Assembly: GCF_018130215.1 (NCBI RefSeq)
Contig: NZ_JAFCKQ010000045.1
Location: forward strand, 1 to 62,257
DNA length: 62,257 nucleotides
Reading direction: 5' to 3'
Source: Bradyrhizobium jicamae
GTDB taxonomy: Bacteria > Pseudomonadota > Alphaproteobacteria > Rhizobiales > Xanthobacteraceae
Shown piece by piece: positions 43,213 through 52,123 of this stretch. Below the pieces are notes generated by a model that did no database searches, was not told the DNA's origin, and saw only the letters and a program-made list of their open reading frames with translations. Both the position numbers and the translations under genes were made by a program. Numbering within the stretch: the stretch's first letter is position 1; the number at the start of each line of letters is the position of its first letter.

Positions 43213-43911
43213 ATGCGACTCGGCATTCTGTCGGACGCCCATGGCAACGTCGAAGCGTTTCAACTTGCACTTGGCATTTTAGCGCAGGCGGGCGCTGAGT
43301 TGATCTACTTTCTAGGGGATTCTGTTGGCTACATTCCCGACAAACGTGTGGTCAGCTTGCTTGAGGGGAGCAACATACGCGCGCTCAAGGGCAACCACGA
43401 TGACATGCTTGTCCAGCAAAGAGCCACCGCCGAAGAAGACGCCGTTTACCGTCACCGTGAAACATTCGCCGCACTCACCAATGTTGAGCGCGACTTTCTT
43501 ATGGCGCTGCCTTCGCAGCTGGAGGTTCGCGAGCAAGGTGCGGATTTCCTGTTTGTTCACGGCAGTCCAGCCGATCCACTGACCGGCTACGTCTACCCTG
43601 ACAGCAGTTTGTCGGATTTTTCCGGAGTGACCGCGGATGTGGTCTTCATGGGGCATACCCACCGCCCGTTTGTGCGTCGGCACGATGGCAAGCTGTTCGT
43701 CAACGTCGGCAGTTGTGGTCTTCCGCGAGGCGACGATCTCAGGGGATCGGCCTGCATATTCGACGTAAAAGACTGCGACGCAAAAATTCTGCGATTCGAC
43801 ATTTCCAGATCCTGCAAATGTGTACTTTCACGTTATTCACTTTCGCCGTCAGTGACGTCGCTTCTGAGCCGCTGTGCGACATATCGAGTAGGTAACGATC
43901 TTGAAGGGTAA
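43213..43911 (+). CDS. Calcineurin-like metallophosphoesterase
   Basis: Dimetal phosphoesterase of the YfcE/MJ0936-like group, 232 residues. All metal motifs are visible: D-A-H (Asp8, His10), GD (35-36), GNHD (60-63), VHGSP and GHTHRPF. The substrate could be a sugar phosphate or a small diester; none can be named. It overlaps the ATP-grasp gene by 11 bases, so the two products probably work together, an uncommon pair in polysaccharide loci. Confidence 0.85.
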   Translation: MRLGILSDAHGNVEAFQLALGILAQAGAELIYFLGDSVGYIPDKRVVSLLEGSNIRALKGNHDDMLVQQRATAEEDAVYRHRETFAALTNVERDFLMALPSQLEVREQGADFLFVHGSPADPLTGYVYPDSSLSDFSGVTADVVFMGHTHRPFVRRHDGKLFVNVGSCGLPRGDDLRGSACIFDVKDCDAKILRFDISRSCKCVLSRYSLSPSVTSLLSRCATYRVGNDLEG

Positions 43912-44956
43912 ACGCACAAGGGTCCTACTTACGGGAATCGGCGGTGGTGGACACGGCGAGCAGATACTCAAGGCGCTTCGTCTCGGCGAACTTGAGTATG
44001 AAATCGTCGGGACCGATATCAGCGACGCTTGCGCAAACCGGAGTCTTGTCGACAAGTTTGTCAAATTGCCGCGCGCGAGCGATCCGAGATATCTTGACGA
44101 GCTTCGCTCGTTGGGTCGATCCGAGAAGTGCATTGCCATTTTTCACGGATCCGAGCCCGAAATGACGGTATTGAGCAGGTCGAAATCGATTCTCGAGGCT
44201 GATGGTTTTTACATTCCGGTGAATCCATCTTCCGTTTTGGATGTTTGTCAGGACAAGGTGAGAACGATGGGGTATCTATCCTCTCATGGTTTTCGCACGC
44301 CGCAATTTGCCGAAGTGCGGGACCTGGCCGACCTCGAGGCCTGGAAACTTCTGCCGGCGATCCTGAAGCCCTCAGTTGGGGGTGGCGGATCTGCGAATGT
44401 CTTCATCGTTCAGTCGAGGGACGAACTCCTCACCTTCTCGCGATATCTGCTCGGTATGTGCGAGTGCTTTATTGCGCAGGAATATATCGGGAGCCCCGAC
44501 GAGGAATATACAGTTGGCGTGTTATTCGGGAAGGACGGTGCGCTGATCAATTCGATCGCGGTCAAGCGCGTCATTAACAACGCTTTGACGATTCGCACAC
44601 AGGTGCCGAACAGGACCAATCGCTTGGAATTTGGTCCGCGCCTTGTCATCTCTACGGGTATATCTCAGGGGCATGTTGCGGACTGGTCTTTGGTCAGGAT
44701 CGCTTGCGAAGAGATGGCTGCGTCATTGTCGCCGACCGCGCCAATGAACTTACAATGTCGGGTAGTCGACGGCGTTGTCGTTCCGTTTGAAATCAACCCT
44801 CGCTTCTCGGGAACGACGTCGCTCAGGGCGATGGCCGGCTACAACGAGCCCGATATTCTCATCCGCCGAGATGTGTTGGGAGAGAAGGTGCCACCTCATT
44901 TTTCCTACAAGGAAATGATGATCTTGCGTGGGCTCAGAGAGCATTCTCTCAGCTAG
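43901..44956 (+). CDS. ATP-grasp ligase (CarB-like)
   Basis: A 351-residue ATP-grasp enzyme. N-terminal Rossmann-like segment VLLTGIGGGGHGEQILKAL and IVGTDISDACANRSLVD resembles the preATP-grasp domain. The ATP site has LLPAILKPSVGGGGSANVFIV and FIAQEYIGSPDEEYTVGVL, and the Mg site LQCRVVDGVVVPFEINPRFSGTTSLR. Members join an amine to a carboxylate via acyl phosphate, so it might add an amino acid to a uronic acid or make an unusual building block. TTG start; ends before a clean AGGAGG for the next gene. Confidence 0.82.
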   Translation: MKGKRTRVLLTGIGGGGHGEQILKALRLGELEYEIVGTDISDACANRSLVDKFVKLPRASDPRYLDELRSLGRSEKCIAIFHGSEPEMTVLSRSKSILEADGFYIPVNPSSVLDVCQDKVRTMGYLSSHGFRTPQFAEVRDLADLEAWKLLPAILKPSVGGGGSANVFIVQSRDELLTFSRYLLGMCECFIAQEYIGSPDEEYTVGVLFGKDGALINSIAVKRVINNALTIRTQVPNRTNRLEFGPRLVISTGISQGHVADWSLVRIACEEMAASLSPTAPMNLQCRVVDGVVVPFEINPRFSGTTSLRAMAGYNEPDILIRRDVLGEKVPPHFSYKEMMILRGLREHSLS

Positions 44957-44992
44957 TCAACTCGCCTTTTGATTTTCTAGGAGGCTAATCCT

Positions 44993-46144
44993 ATGTCAGT
45001 TTACTGCCCCGTTTGCAAATCCGACCAACTGCAAAAGGTATATCCATCGTTCTCAGGCACGTGCGTTACTTCCGACATGATGGTACTTCCCGGTGCGTCG
45101 CTGGATAACCGGCTCTGCACAGCGTGCGGGCTCATTTTCAATGCTGGTGGCACGCGCGGGTGGAGCGAGTCCTTTTACAAAGACAGCTACAGTTTGATGA
45201 TGAAGACGGCGGACGCGGCCATTCAGAGCTTTTCTGGTCCCGCTCCGATTTCTCAGGCCGAACGCACTCACCAGATTTTGAGAGAAATGATCGAGTTGCC
45301 TGGGCGCGGAGCGATTTTGGAAATCGGTGCCGGGAAAGGCGACTTTCTGGGGTACTTCCTTCAACAGTCGGGTGATTGGCGTGCGGCGGCGTTCGAGCCG
45401 AGTGCGGCATTCGCCGTCTTGAAAGAGAGGTTTCCTGAAGCCTCAATCCAGCGCTGCGATTACAAAGATTTCGACGCCGGCCCAGCGAAATTTGATCTCT
45501 TAGTGGCTCTCGGCGTCCTTGAACACGTCGAAGATCCGTTCGACATGCTGAGATGGGCACACCGGCATCTCGGCGACAACGGTCTGTTCTACATTCGTGT
45601 GCCTAACTTTGCTAAAAATCCGAACGATCTTTTCTGTGCCGACCACCTTTCAAAGCTGACCATACATAGTCTGACTGCATTGGCTCGTGCAGCCGGATTC
45701 GATGTCGTCGCGTCGAAGGAAGCGGGCGTTCCGATTTTCGTCTTGCTCCGAAAGAATGATCGTCCAGAACTACTCACAAATGTGGTAGCGGACAACCGCA
45801 TCATTCTCGATAAAAACGTTGTTGTCGCAAAAAATGCGATGGATGCGATCTTCCGATCCCACGAGGCGGCAAAGGCAGGTGGCGGGCCCTTTGCTATCTT
45901 TGGACTGGGATCTTCGGGTTTGTTCGCTCCCTTCTACTTTGGCTTCGACGCGGCGGAGGTCGCTGCGTACCTTGACGAAAACCGCTCGACATGGGGAAGC
46001 GATATTCATGGCCGGATTGTGGGGGGGCTGGACAAGATTAAGGAGCTGGGAATCCGCCATGTAGCGCTTGCCATCAGTCCGGTTTATTTCGAGCAGGTTA
46101 AGGCAAAGCTAACCCCCTACGAGGTTCAGGTCTATTCGGCTTGA
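44993..46144 (+). CDS. Zn-ribbon C-methyltransferase (TylCIII/NovU-like)
   Basis: A 383-residue enzyme built like sugar C-methyltransferases. An N-terminal zinc ribbon (Cys5, Cys8, Cys42, Cys45) comes first. Next is a SAM domain with AILEIGAGKGDFLGYFLQQS and FDLLVALGVLEHVEDPFDML. Last is a C-terminal Rossmann-like unit GPFAIFGLGSSGLFAPFYF with VAAYLDENRSTWG. Such enzymes add a methyl to a keto-sugar carbon, giving branched sugars. AGGAGG precedes the ATG. The following DegT gene could aminate the same keto-sugar. Confidence 0.82.
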   Translation: MSVYCPVCKSDQLQKVYPSFSGTCVTSDMMVLPGASLDNRLCTACGLIFNAGGTRGWSESFYKDSYSLMMKTADAAIQSFSGPAPISQAERTHQILREMIELPGRGAILEIGAGKGDFLGYFLQQSGDWRAAAFEPSAAFAVLKERFPEASIQRCDYKDFDAGPAKFDLLVALGVLEHVEDPFDMLRWAHRHLGDNGLFYIRVPNFAKNPNDLFCADHLSKLTIHSLTALARAAGFDVVASKEAGVPIFVLLRKNDRPELLTNVVADNRIILDKNVVVAKNAMDAIFRSHEAAKAGGGPFAIFGLGSSGLFAPFYFGFDAAEVAAYLDENRSTWGSDIHGRIVGGLDKIKELGIRHVALAISPVYFEQVKAKLTPYEVQVYSA

Positions 46145-46285
46145 TGACGTATCGCCACAGCTGCAAGCAATGCCCGCCCATTGTTCCAAAGTCCGTATCG
46201 ATGCGTCGAAGGTGCGGCTCCGAGATTGTATGCCGGAGCACTTGTCGCCATAAAGAGTAGCAATGTCGTCAAAAGAGCAGCAGTC

Positions 46286-47422
46286 ATGATGAAGATCACT
46301 GAACCCAGTTTTGATGAGAGCGAGATCGCCAGTTTGCGCGATTGCTTGAACTCGAAATGGGTGACGCAAGGTCCTATGACGGACCGGTTCGAGAAGCTTA
46401 TTTCGGTCCGGCATGAGATCAAGCATGTGATGGCTTGCACATCGTGCACCGCGGCACTTCATCTGGCGACACTGGCTCTGCAACTCGGACCAGGGAGTGA
46501 AGTGATCGTTCCTGCCTTTACGTGGGTAACGAGCGCGCACAGTGCCGAATACGTCGGAGCAAAGCCTGTGTTCGTGGATATCGACCTGTCAACATATAAT
46601 ATTGACCCCGAAGCTTTGGAGGCGGCGATCACGCCGCGCACCAAAGCCATCGTTGCTGTCCACCTCTTTGGCCTTGCGGCCCCGATGGACGAAATCAACA
46701 CTATCGCAAGGTCTCGCGGCATTGCCGTTATTGAGGACGCGGCCTGCGCGATCGGCACGACTTATCGCGGCAAGCCGGTGGGCGGCCTTGGCGATATCGG
46801 CTGCTTTTCGTTTCATCCGCGCAAGGTTGTTACGACGGGAGAGGGAGGAGCTGTCACGACGAACCGGGATGATTTCGCGGCGCGCGTCCGCTCGCAACGG
46901 AACCATGGTTCTAGCGGGGTGCCCGATCAATCGATGGAACCTCACGGCCCATGGACGATGGCGACCTTTGACAATCTCGGGTTCAATTTGCGCCTTTCGG
47001 ACATTCAGGCGGCGGTTGGTGTCGCCCAGATGGCCAAGCTGGATCGACTGCTCGCCGAGCGCCGCCGCCTCGGGCGAACGTATTCCGAGTTGCTGGCTGG
47101 GAACAATTCCATCGCGCGACCACTGGGTGGGGACCTGGAAGGGCACACTTACCAATCCTACGTGATCCGTCTGCTTCAAGGCGATCGCGGGCAACGCAAC
47201 GCCCTGATGAACGCGCTCGCCGACGCCGGAATTCAGACGCGGCCCGGTACGCATGCGGTACACCGGCTAGGTTACTACATGCGCAAGTACGGACTGCGGC
47301 CTGAGGAATTTCCTAAAGCGGCTATCGCCGAAGACACGACGATTGCGCTGCCAATTTTTCCGAACATGACTGACGAGGATCAGTGCCGGGTGGTTGACAT
47401 CATCAGGCGAGCCTGCGCGTGA
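46286..47422 (+). CDS. DegT/DnrJ/EryC1-family sugar aminotransferase
   Basis: PLP enzyme of 378 residues that transaminates a keto nucleotide sugar. Features are VMACTSCTAALHLATLAL, EVIVPAFTWVTSAHSAEYVGA, the AVIEDAACAIG aspartate site and the Schiff-base lysine Lys180 in CFSFHPRKVVTTGEGG. The HPRK..TTGEGG form points to the 4-amino (perosamine/VioA-like) subgroup rather than to WbpE, which has SFFPSKNLGxxGDGG. It is therefore probably not the missing 3-transaminase of the WbpB/WbpD pathway. ATG 46286 or 46289; an in-frame start at 46181 is possible but adds poor sequence. Confidence 0.85.
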   Translation: MMKITEPSFDESEIASLRDCLNSKWVTQGPMTDRFEKLISVRHEIKHVMACTSCTAALHLATLALQLGPGSEVIVPAFTWVTSAHSAEYVGAKPVFVDIDLSTYNIDPEALEAAITPRTKAIVAVHLFGLAAPMDEINTIARSRGIAVIEDAACAIGTTYRGKPVGGLGDIGCFSFHPRKVVTTGEGGAVTTNRDDFAARVRSQRNHGSSGVPDQSMEPHGPWTMATFDNLGFNLRLSDIQAAVGVAQMAKLDRLLAERRRLGRTYSELLAGNNSIARPLGGDLEGHTYQSYVIRLLQGDRGQRNALMNALADAGIQTRPGTHAVHRLGYYMRKYGLRPEEFPKAAIAEDTTIALPIFPNMTDEDQCRVVDIIRRACA

Positions 47423-49001
47423 AAGCAGTCGGAAGACCGTTGCCTTTTCTTCTATACCTCGTCGACGGCCAAATCTTCGTTCGCAAATAGCCCCATCTGA
47501 CCCAGAGATGCAGAGAGAAGCTCACTCAAGACGGCTATCATCGCGATCGCGAATTTTTCTGCGGCGGGCCTCGAACTTTCCTAATGTTTCGAGATTCGCC
47601 AGAAGAAGCCGTAAATTTCGGGCCGCGCTTCGTGTGCTCTCTCCAAGTTCGCCATCCAATCTCCTGGCTAAGGTGCTCCTGAAGAAAGTTAACCGGTTCG
47701 TCAAAAAGCGTGATTACGCGCTGCTGGCTTCCTTGCTGGATGGTCTTCGAGAATTTCTCGATCCTGATCAGTCGCCCGAGGCACAGAAGTTTTGGACTGC
47801 TTTTATAGCTGACTGCCAGATAGTCGCTGAGGATCGACTGCGGCGCGGCCGGATCAATTCGCTTTGGGGAGTGACGCCGATCGCAAACTTGTCCGCGCAA
47901 GTAGCTGCCGACCGAGCGCTGAACGTGAACGCGAAGACGCTCGTGTTTAACACCTACTATACAACTTCGGATTTTGATTTTGTATTTACTGAGATTCAAG
48001 ATCGCGTCATAGCCGAGCGAGGCCAAGATCTCTATTTATTCCGGTGGCTGGTTCTGATGTGGGCTCTCGCCAGTTTCGATATTTTTCACCTGTTTAACGA
48101 TCGCGGTATCGTTGAGCCCGCCGGCGGCTATGGCAGCTCCCGTTTTGGAATTGCGGTGCGCGAGATGGAAATCTATCGTTGCGCGGGGAAGCGTCTCTAT
48201 ACCTATGCATACGGTGCCGATCACAGAATGAGGAACAAGACCCTCGCCCTCGGGAAGTGGAGCTTCTGTTCTGAATGCCCTGCTCCGGGCTCCTATTGTG
48301 TCTGCGACGATCACGGGGGGGGCAAGATGCTTGAAGTGATCCGAAAGTACTCGACGGCGGTGGTTGCGCATGGGCTCGCCATAAAAATGATTCCAGGTGC
48401 TCGAAATGTGCCGTATCTGACGGTTGACGTTGGTAAGTTGCATCCTCGACCGCCTGTGAGGCATAGCCGTGACAAATTCGTTGTCGGTCATTTTCCGAAC
48501 CATCCGTATTTCAAAGGGACGAGTTATCTCGAGAATGCGATTCGCAATCTGCAGGCCGAGGGTCGTCCAATCGAGCTCTCGCTGCTTAGCGGGAAGCCAA
48601 ACGATGAGATCCTGGCGGCAATGCGGGAAGTTGACGTTCTTGTAGACCAGCTTGTAAGTGGATCATTCGGGCTAACAGCAGTCGAAGCAATGGGAATGGG
48701 ATGCCCCGTTATCTGCTATCTGCATGCAGGAGTGGACGTCGCGGATCTCGAAGCCTGTCCGATCATCCCCGCCAATCCAGATACGATTGAGAATGTTCTG
48801 CGAAGTCTCATGTCGGACTTTACGCGGCTCTCGGCAGCCGGAGCAGCGGGGCCAGGTTACGTCAGGAAGAACTACTCGATCGAAGCGCTCGCAAAGCATC
48901 TCTCGGCTCTGTACATAGAGACTGCGGCTTTGCCTTGGTACGTAAGAGCCAAGATGGGCGAGACAGCGAAATCTCTGGATCCCGGGGCCTATCAAAGTTA
49001 G
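47394..49001 (+). CDS. Cys-motif glycosyltransferase-like protein, copy B
   Basis: Paralogue of the genes at 30801 and 50591. From the first ATG it has 535 residues, but the shared core begins near residue 150: SLWGVTPIANLSAQ, FNTYYTTSDFDF, WALASFDIFHLFNDRG, KRLYTYAYGADHRMRN, CSECPAPGSYCVC, then the GT-B-like half VVGHFPNHPYFKGTSYLE, LVDQLVSGSFGLTAVEAMGMG. The N-terminal 150 residues are basic and serine-rich and not conserved. ATG 47508 (no clear ribosome site) would shorten it by 38 residues and remove the overlap with the DegT gene. Function is inferred only from the C-terminal fold. Confidence 0.75.
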   Translation: MTSSGEPARESSRKTVAFSSIPRRRPNLRSQIAPSDPEMQREAHSRRLSSRSRIFLRRASNFPNVSRFARRSRKFRAALRVLSPSSPSNLLAKVLLKKVNRFVKKRDYALLASLLDGLREFLDPDQSPEAQKFWTAFIADCQIVAEDRLRRGRINSLWGVTPIANLSAQVAADRALNVNAKTLVFNTYYTTSDFDFVFTEIQDRVIAERGQDLYLFRWLVLMWALASFDIFHLFNDRGIVEPAGGYGSSRFGIAVREMEIYRCAGKRLYTYAYGADHRMRNKTLALGKWSFCSECPAPGSYCVCDDHGGGKMLEVIRKYSTAVVAHGLAIKMIPGARNVPYLTVDVGKLHPRPPVRHSRDKFVVGHFPNHPYFKGTSYLENAIRNLQAEGRPIELSLLSGKPNDEILAAMREVDVLVDQLVSGSFGLTAVEAMGMGCPVICYLHAGVDVADLEACPIIPANPDTIENVLRSLMSDFTRLSAAGAAGPGYVRKNYSIEALAKHLSALYIETAALPWYVRAKMGETAKSLDPGAYQS

Positions 49002-49034
49002 AAAATCTTAAATCCATAGTAAGGAACGAAGAGC

Positions 49035-50594
49035 TTGCTAAATGCTTTAGCGACGGCAGTTAGCCGCTATCCGCGAATAAGGAATCGGCTGCGCCCCATT
49101 TGGAGATTCGTCAACTCCAGAATCCTGAACCCCGGAACAATGGTCCTTCGAAACCTCGAATTGAGGCGTCGGCGCTTGCAATCAACACGGGCAGCCGCGA
49201 GGCATCATTTCCGTATCGGCACAATCGCCTCCGGATTTGCTGGGCGCGTCGTTCGGGCAGTACGCTCTAGATATATACGCCGCCGAACAGCGTTTTCTCA
49301 AAACATTGAATTGGTCCGTCGGCGCTTGCCGCTGCTGAGGGCGGCCTCAAGACTAGGTCCTTTTTCCCGTGTCGGCAGGAATGCCAGCGGGTCTGAAGTT
49401 GTTATGCTCGTGGTATCCGACTTGAGGATTGATCCTCGCGTGGAACGCGAGGCTCGCGCGCTTGCTGAGGCTGGGTATTGTGTCACGGTCATTTGCCCAG
49501 AACCATATGATGGTGCCGGCGAGAGCTTCAAAATTGACTGGGGACCGTCGGTAACCATCAAATGGCTGAGCTGGACCGCCGCTTCCTACGTCAGCGAGCA
49601 TCCCGGTTACATGGGCAACCAGCTCTATGCTGCCGCGGTCACCACGAAGCCGTTTGCGTTTCACGCTCACGATCTCAATACAGCTTACGTCGCGCTTGCC
49701 GCGGCCAATGTCACTGAAGCTCATTTGATTGTAGATTTTCATGAATGGTTCTCAGAAAACGTTCATTGGGACTTAAAGCGCAAGGAGTATGTGCCGTACC
49801 CGGATGACTGGAAAACGCGGCTGAAAAAGCTCGAAGCGCGCTGCTTGCGAGAGGCATCCGCCACGATCACCGTCTGTGATTCGATCGCGGACACGATGGT
49901 CGCAGAACTGGGCGGCAAGCGTCCACTGGTGGTGCGGAACATCCCTAATATCCTCCGCAACCCGACGAAGGATTATCCTCCACTCAAGGAACAATTGAAA
50001 ATCGATCCGTCAACCTTCGTGCTGCTCTGGCAGGGCGGCACAGGACCGACCCGATTGATCGAGCCAATTATTGAATCGCTTGCCCACGCACCGGGATGCG
50101 TCTTCGTCATTCGAGGTCCCTCTCTGGATCTGTTTGGGCCTGGCTATCTGGAGCTGGCACGCAACATAGGTGTAGAGAACAGAATCATCCTCGCTCCACC
50201 GGTTCCATCGAAAGACGTCGTTGCGGCCGCCCGAGGTGCAGATGCCGGCATCTGGACGTTGCCGGCACTGTGCCGAAACTTCACTTTTGCCCTGCCTAAC
50301 AAGATTTTTGAATATCTGGCGGCGGATCTTCCGGTTCTGGTTGCTGATTATGCAGAGGCGAAGAGTCTTGTGCTCGAGAATCGCGTAGGACTGACCTTTG
50401 ATCCATATGATCCGCTATCAATAGCGGATTCGATAAAGCAATTGATGCAGGATCAGAAAATGCGAGCAACGTTCAGCGCGAATACGAAAGAGGCCCTCGC
50501 CAGGCTGGACGCAAAGTCGGAATGGAAAAAACTCGTTTCATTGTACCAGAGCCTGCCTGTGGGCAGTCCCGCGAAGTTCGAGTTATTGCAATGA
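49035..50594 (+). CDS. Glycosyltransferase family 4-like
   Basis: GT-B glycosyltransferase, 519 residues. A basic N-terminal extension of about 115 residues (rich in Arg, with RRRLQSTRAAARHHFRIG) precedes the catalytic part: VMLVVSDLRIDPRVEREARALA, FHAHDLNTAYVALAAA, DFHEWFSENVHW, the inter-domain FVLLWQGGTGPTRLIEPII, and the donor motif LPNKIFEYLAADLPVLVAD. TTG start is supported by AAGGA nine bases upstream; the extension could be shorter. Its stop overlaps the next start (ATGA). Confidence 0.82.
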   Translation: MLNALATAVSRYPRIRNRLRPIWRFVNSRILNPGTMVLRNLELRRRRLQSTRAAARHHFRIGTIASGFAGRVVRAVRSRYIRRRTAFSQNIELVRRRLPLLRAASRLGPFSRVGRNASGSEVVMLVVSDLRIDPRVEREARALAEAGYCVTVICPEPYDGAGESFKIDWGPSVTIKWLSWTAASYVSEHPGYMGNQLYAAAVTTKPFAFHAHDLNTAYVALAAANVTEAHLIVDFHEWFSENVHWDLKRKEYVPYPDDWKTRLKKLEARCLREASATITVCDSIADTMVAELGGKRPLVVRNIPNILRNPTKDYPPLKEQLKIDPSTFVLLWQGGTGPTRLIEPIIESLAHAPGCVFVIRGPSLDLFGPGYLELARNIGVENRIILAPPVPSKDVVAAARGADAGIWTLPALCRNFTFALPNKIFEYLAADLPVLVADYAEAKSLVLENRVGLTFDPYDPLSIADSIKQLMQDQKMRATFSANTKEALARLDAKSEWKKLVSLYQSLPVGSPAKFELLQ

Positions 50595-52123
50595 AGAGCC
50601 CAGGGCGCCTCGCCGCGCGAGCTTTGCTCCCCAAAAGCGTCCGAATATGGATGCTTTCAATCTGGGTGATAACGAAGTCACCGGATCGAAAGGCGATAAT
50701 TCTTTACAAGCTGAGATCGGCTGCGCGAGTTGTGCTCGCCAAAAGTGTCCGAATACGGATGCTCTCAATCTGGGCGATCATGTGGTCACCAGATCGAAAG
50801 GCGATATTTCTTTACAAGCTAAGAGCCAGGCTTGCTGTCGCCTTTAATGGTCTTTCGAACATAGCTCTGAAACTGGCAATCTCGCTGGGCCCCAAATTCA
50901 GTGCAGCGCGCCTCAGATTCGGGCGGCCTCGCACCTTGTGGGGGGTAACGCCGATCTTAACGCTGCCGCTGAAGGCCAAGGCGGATCGAGAGCTCGGCTT
51001 TCGGTCAGAGTCTCTTGTGTACGTTACCTATTTCATAACTTCTCGGTTCGATGTTATTCTCACACGGCCCTACGCTTTAGCAATCAGGTATGGTCAAAGC
51101 CTCGCGTTCCAGCGGTTGGTCCTGACGTGGGCCTTGCTTCGATACGACGTGTTTCACTTCTTTGCCGATCGCGGATTGATAGATTCATCTGCTCGACTGC
51201 AACACAACTTTGAAGAGCTTGCTGCTCTGCGAAAGGCCGGGAAACGGGTCTATATTTATGCATATGGGGCTGACGTTCGGACTAGGCAGGTTACTCTGGC
51301 ACTCGGTAGATGGAACGCCTGTGTCGAGTGTCTGGAACCACCAAAGTATTGCACGTGCCACGACGCGGAGGCGCAGACTTACATTTCCCAACTAGCCAAG
51401 AGTGTGACCGCGCTGATCACGCTTGCCGATATGCTGCCCTATATGCCCATGGCAAAGTATATCAACTACTGGCCGCTGGATTTAGACCGGATCGGCAGAG
51501 CTTCCCCGCGTGGGACGTCTGGTCCGCTTCGGATCGCTCACGCCCCGAACCACTCGCATCTCAAAGGGTCCAAGTATTTCGAGCAAACGCTGGAAAAACT
51601 GAAGGCGCAGGGGTACCAAATCGAATATTGCAAGATACAAGGCGTTCCCAATGGGCAGGTTCTTGCAATGTTTGCGGACTCCGACGTGGTCGTGGACCAA
51701 TTTGTAGCGGGCGCATACGGCTATACCGCCTTGGAAGGTATGGCACTGGGTAAACCGGTAATCAGCTTCGTGAGAAGTGCGGATATGGTTGAGGCGCCGA
51801 ATGAATGCCCGATCATCAACGCGACCCCGGACGATATCGAGCAAGTCTTGCTGTGGCTCATCCATAATCGGGATCATCTTCCTGATATCGGCGAACAAGG
51901 CCTGCGCTACGTCCAGCGCTGGCATTGCGTATCGGCAGTTGCCGCACGTCTTGGACGACTATATCAAGAGACCGCGAATTTTCCACCACGCATCCTCAGA
52001 CGTATCGAGGAGATGCAGAAGCGCGAGGATGCTCGACGAAATGCCATCTCGGTTGTCGCCGGTTGGCAGCATCCTTTCCAAGTTGGAAAGCAGCTTGATA
52101 GCAGCCTGGCGTCGTCTGGCTAA
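50591..52123 (+). CDS. Cys-motif glycosyltransferase-like protein, copy C
   Basis: Paralogue of copies A and B, 510 residues. The core has RTLWGVTPILTLPLKA, WALLRYDVFHFFADRG, KRVYIYAYGADVRTRQ, CVECLEPPKYCTC, LRIAHAPNHSHLKGS and VDQFVAGAYGYTALEGMALG, then CPIINATP. It is closer to copy A than to B. The N-terminal region contains a tandem duplication of 36 residues (SVRIWMLSIW...SPDRKAIILYKLR followed by SVRIRMLSIW...SPDRKAIFLYKLR). ATG 50591 is chosen because it overlaps the previous stop; ATG 50522 lies upstream within the neighbour. Confidence 0.77.
   Translation: MKSPGRLAARALLPKSVRIWMLSIWVITKSPDRKAIILYKLRSAARVVLAKSVRIRMLSIWAIMWSPDRKAIFLYKLRARLAVAFNGLSNIALKLAISLGPKFSAARLRFGRPRTLWGVTPILTLPLKAKADRELGFRSESLVYVTYFITSRFDVILTRPYALAIRYGQSLAFQRLVLTWALLRYDVFHFFADRGLIDSSARLQHNFEELAALRKAGKRVYIYAYGADVRTRQVTLALGRWNACVECLEPPKYCTCHDAEAQTYISQLAKSVTALITLADMLPYMPMAKYINYWPLDLDRIGRASPRGTSGPLRIAHAPNHSHLKGSKYFEQTLEKLKAQGYQIEYCKIQGVPNGQVLAMFADSDVVVDQFVAGAYGYTALEGMALGKPVISFVRSADMVEAPNECPIINATPDDIEQVLLWLIHNRDHLPDIGEQGLRYVQRWHCVSAVAARLGRLYQETANFPPRILRRIEEMQKREDARRNAISVVAGWQHPFQVGKQLDSSLASSG
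50615..50830 (+). repeat. Tandem 108-base duplication inside a coding region
   Basis: Two adjacent 108-base units, 50615-50722 and 50723-50830, are nearly alike: both run from GCGCGAG through CCAAAAG, GTCCGAATA.GGATGCT, TCAATCTGGG, GATCGAAAGGCGATA and TTCTTTACAAGCT. The period is a multiple of three, so the reading frame of the glycosyltransferase copy C is kept. Scattered substitutions show that it is not an assembly artefact of yesterday. Confidence 0.85.

Noticed and set aside
46286..47422. Naming the DegT gene wbpE
   Set aside because: The lysine region is HPRK..TTGEGG, not the SFFPSKNLG..GDGG form of WbpE.
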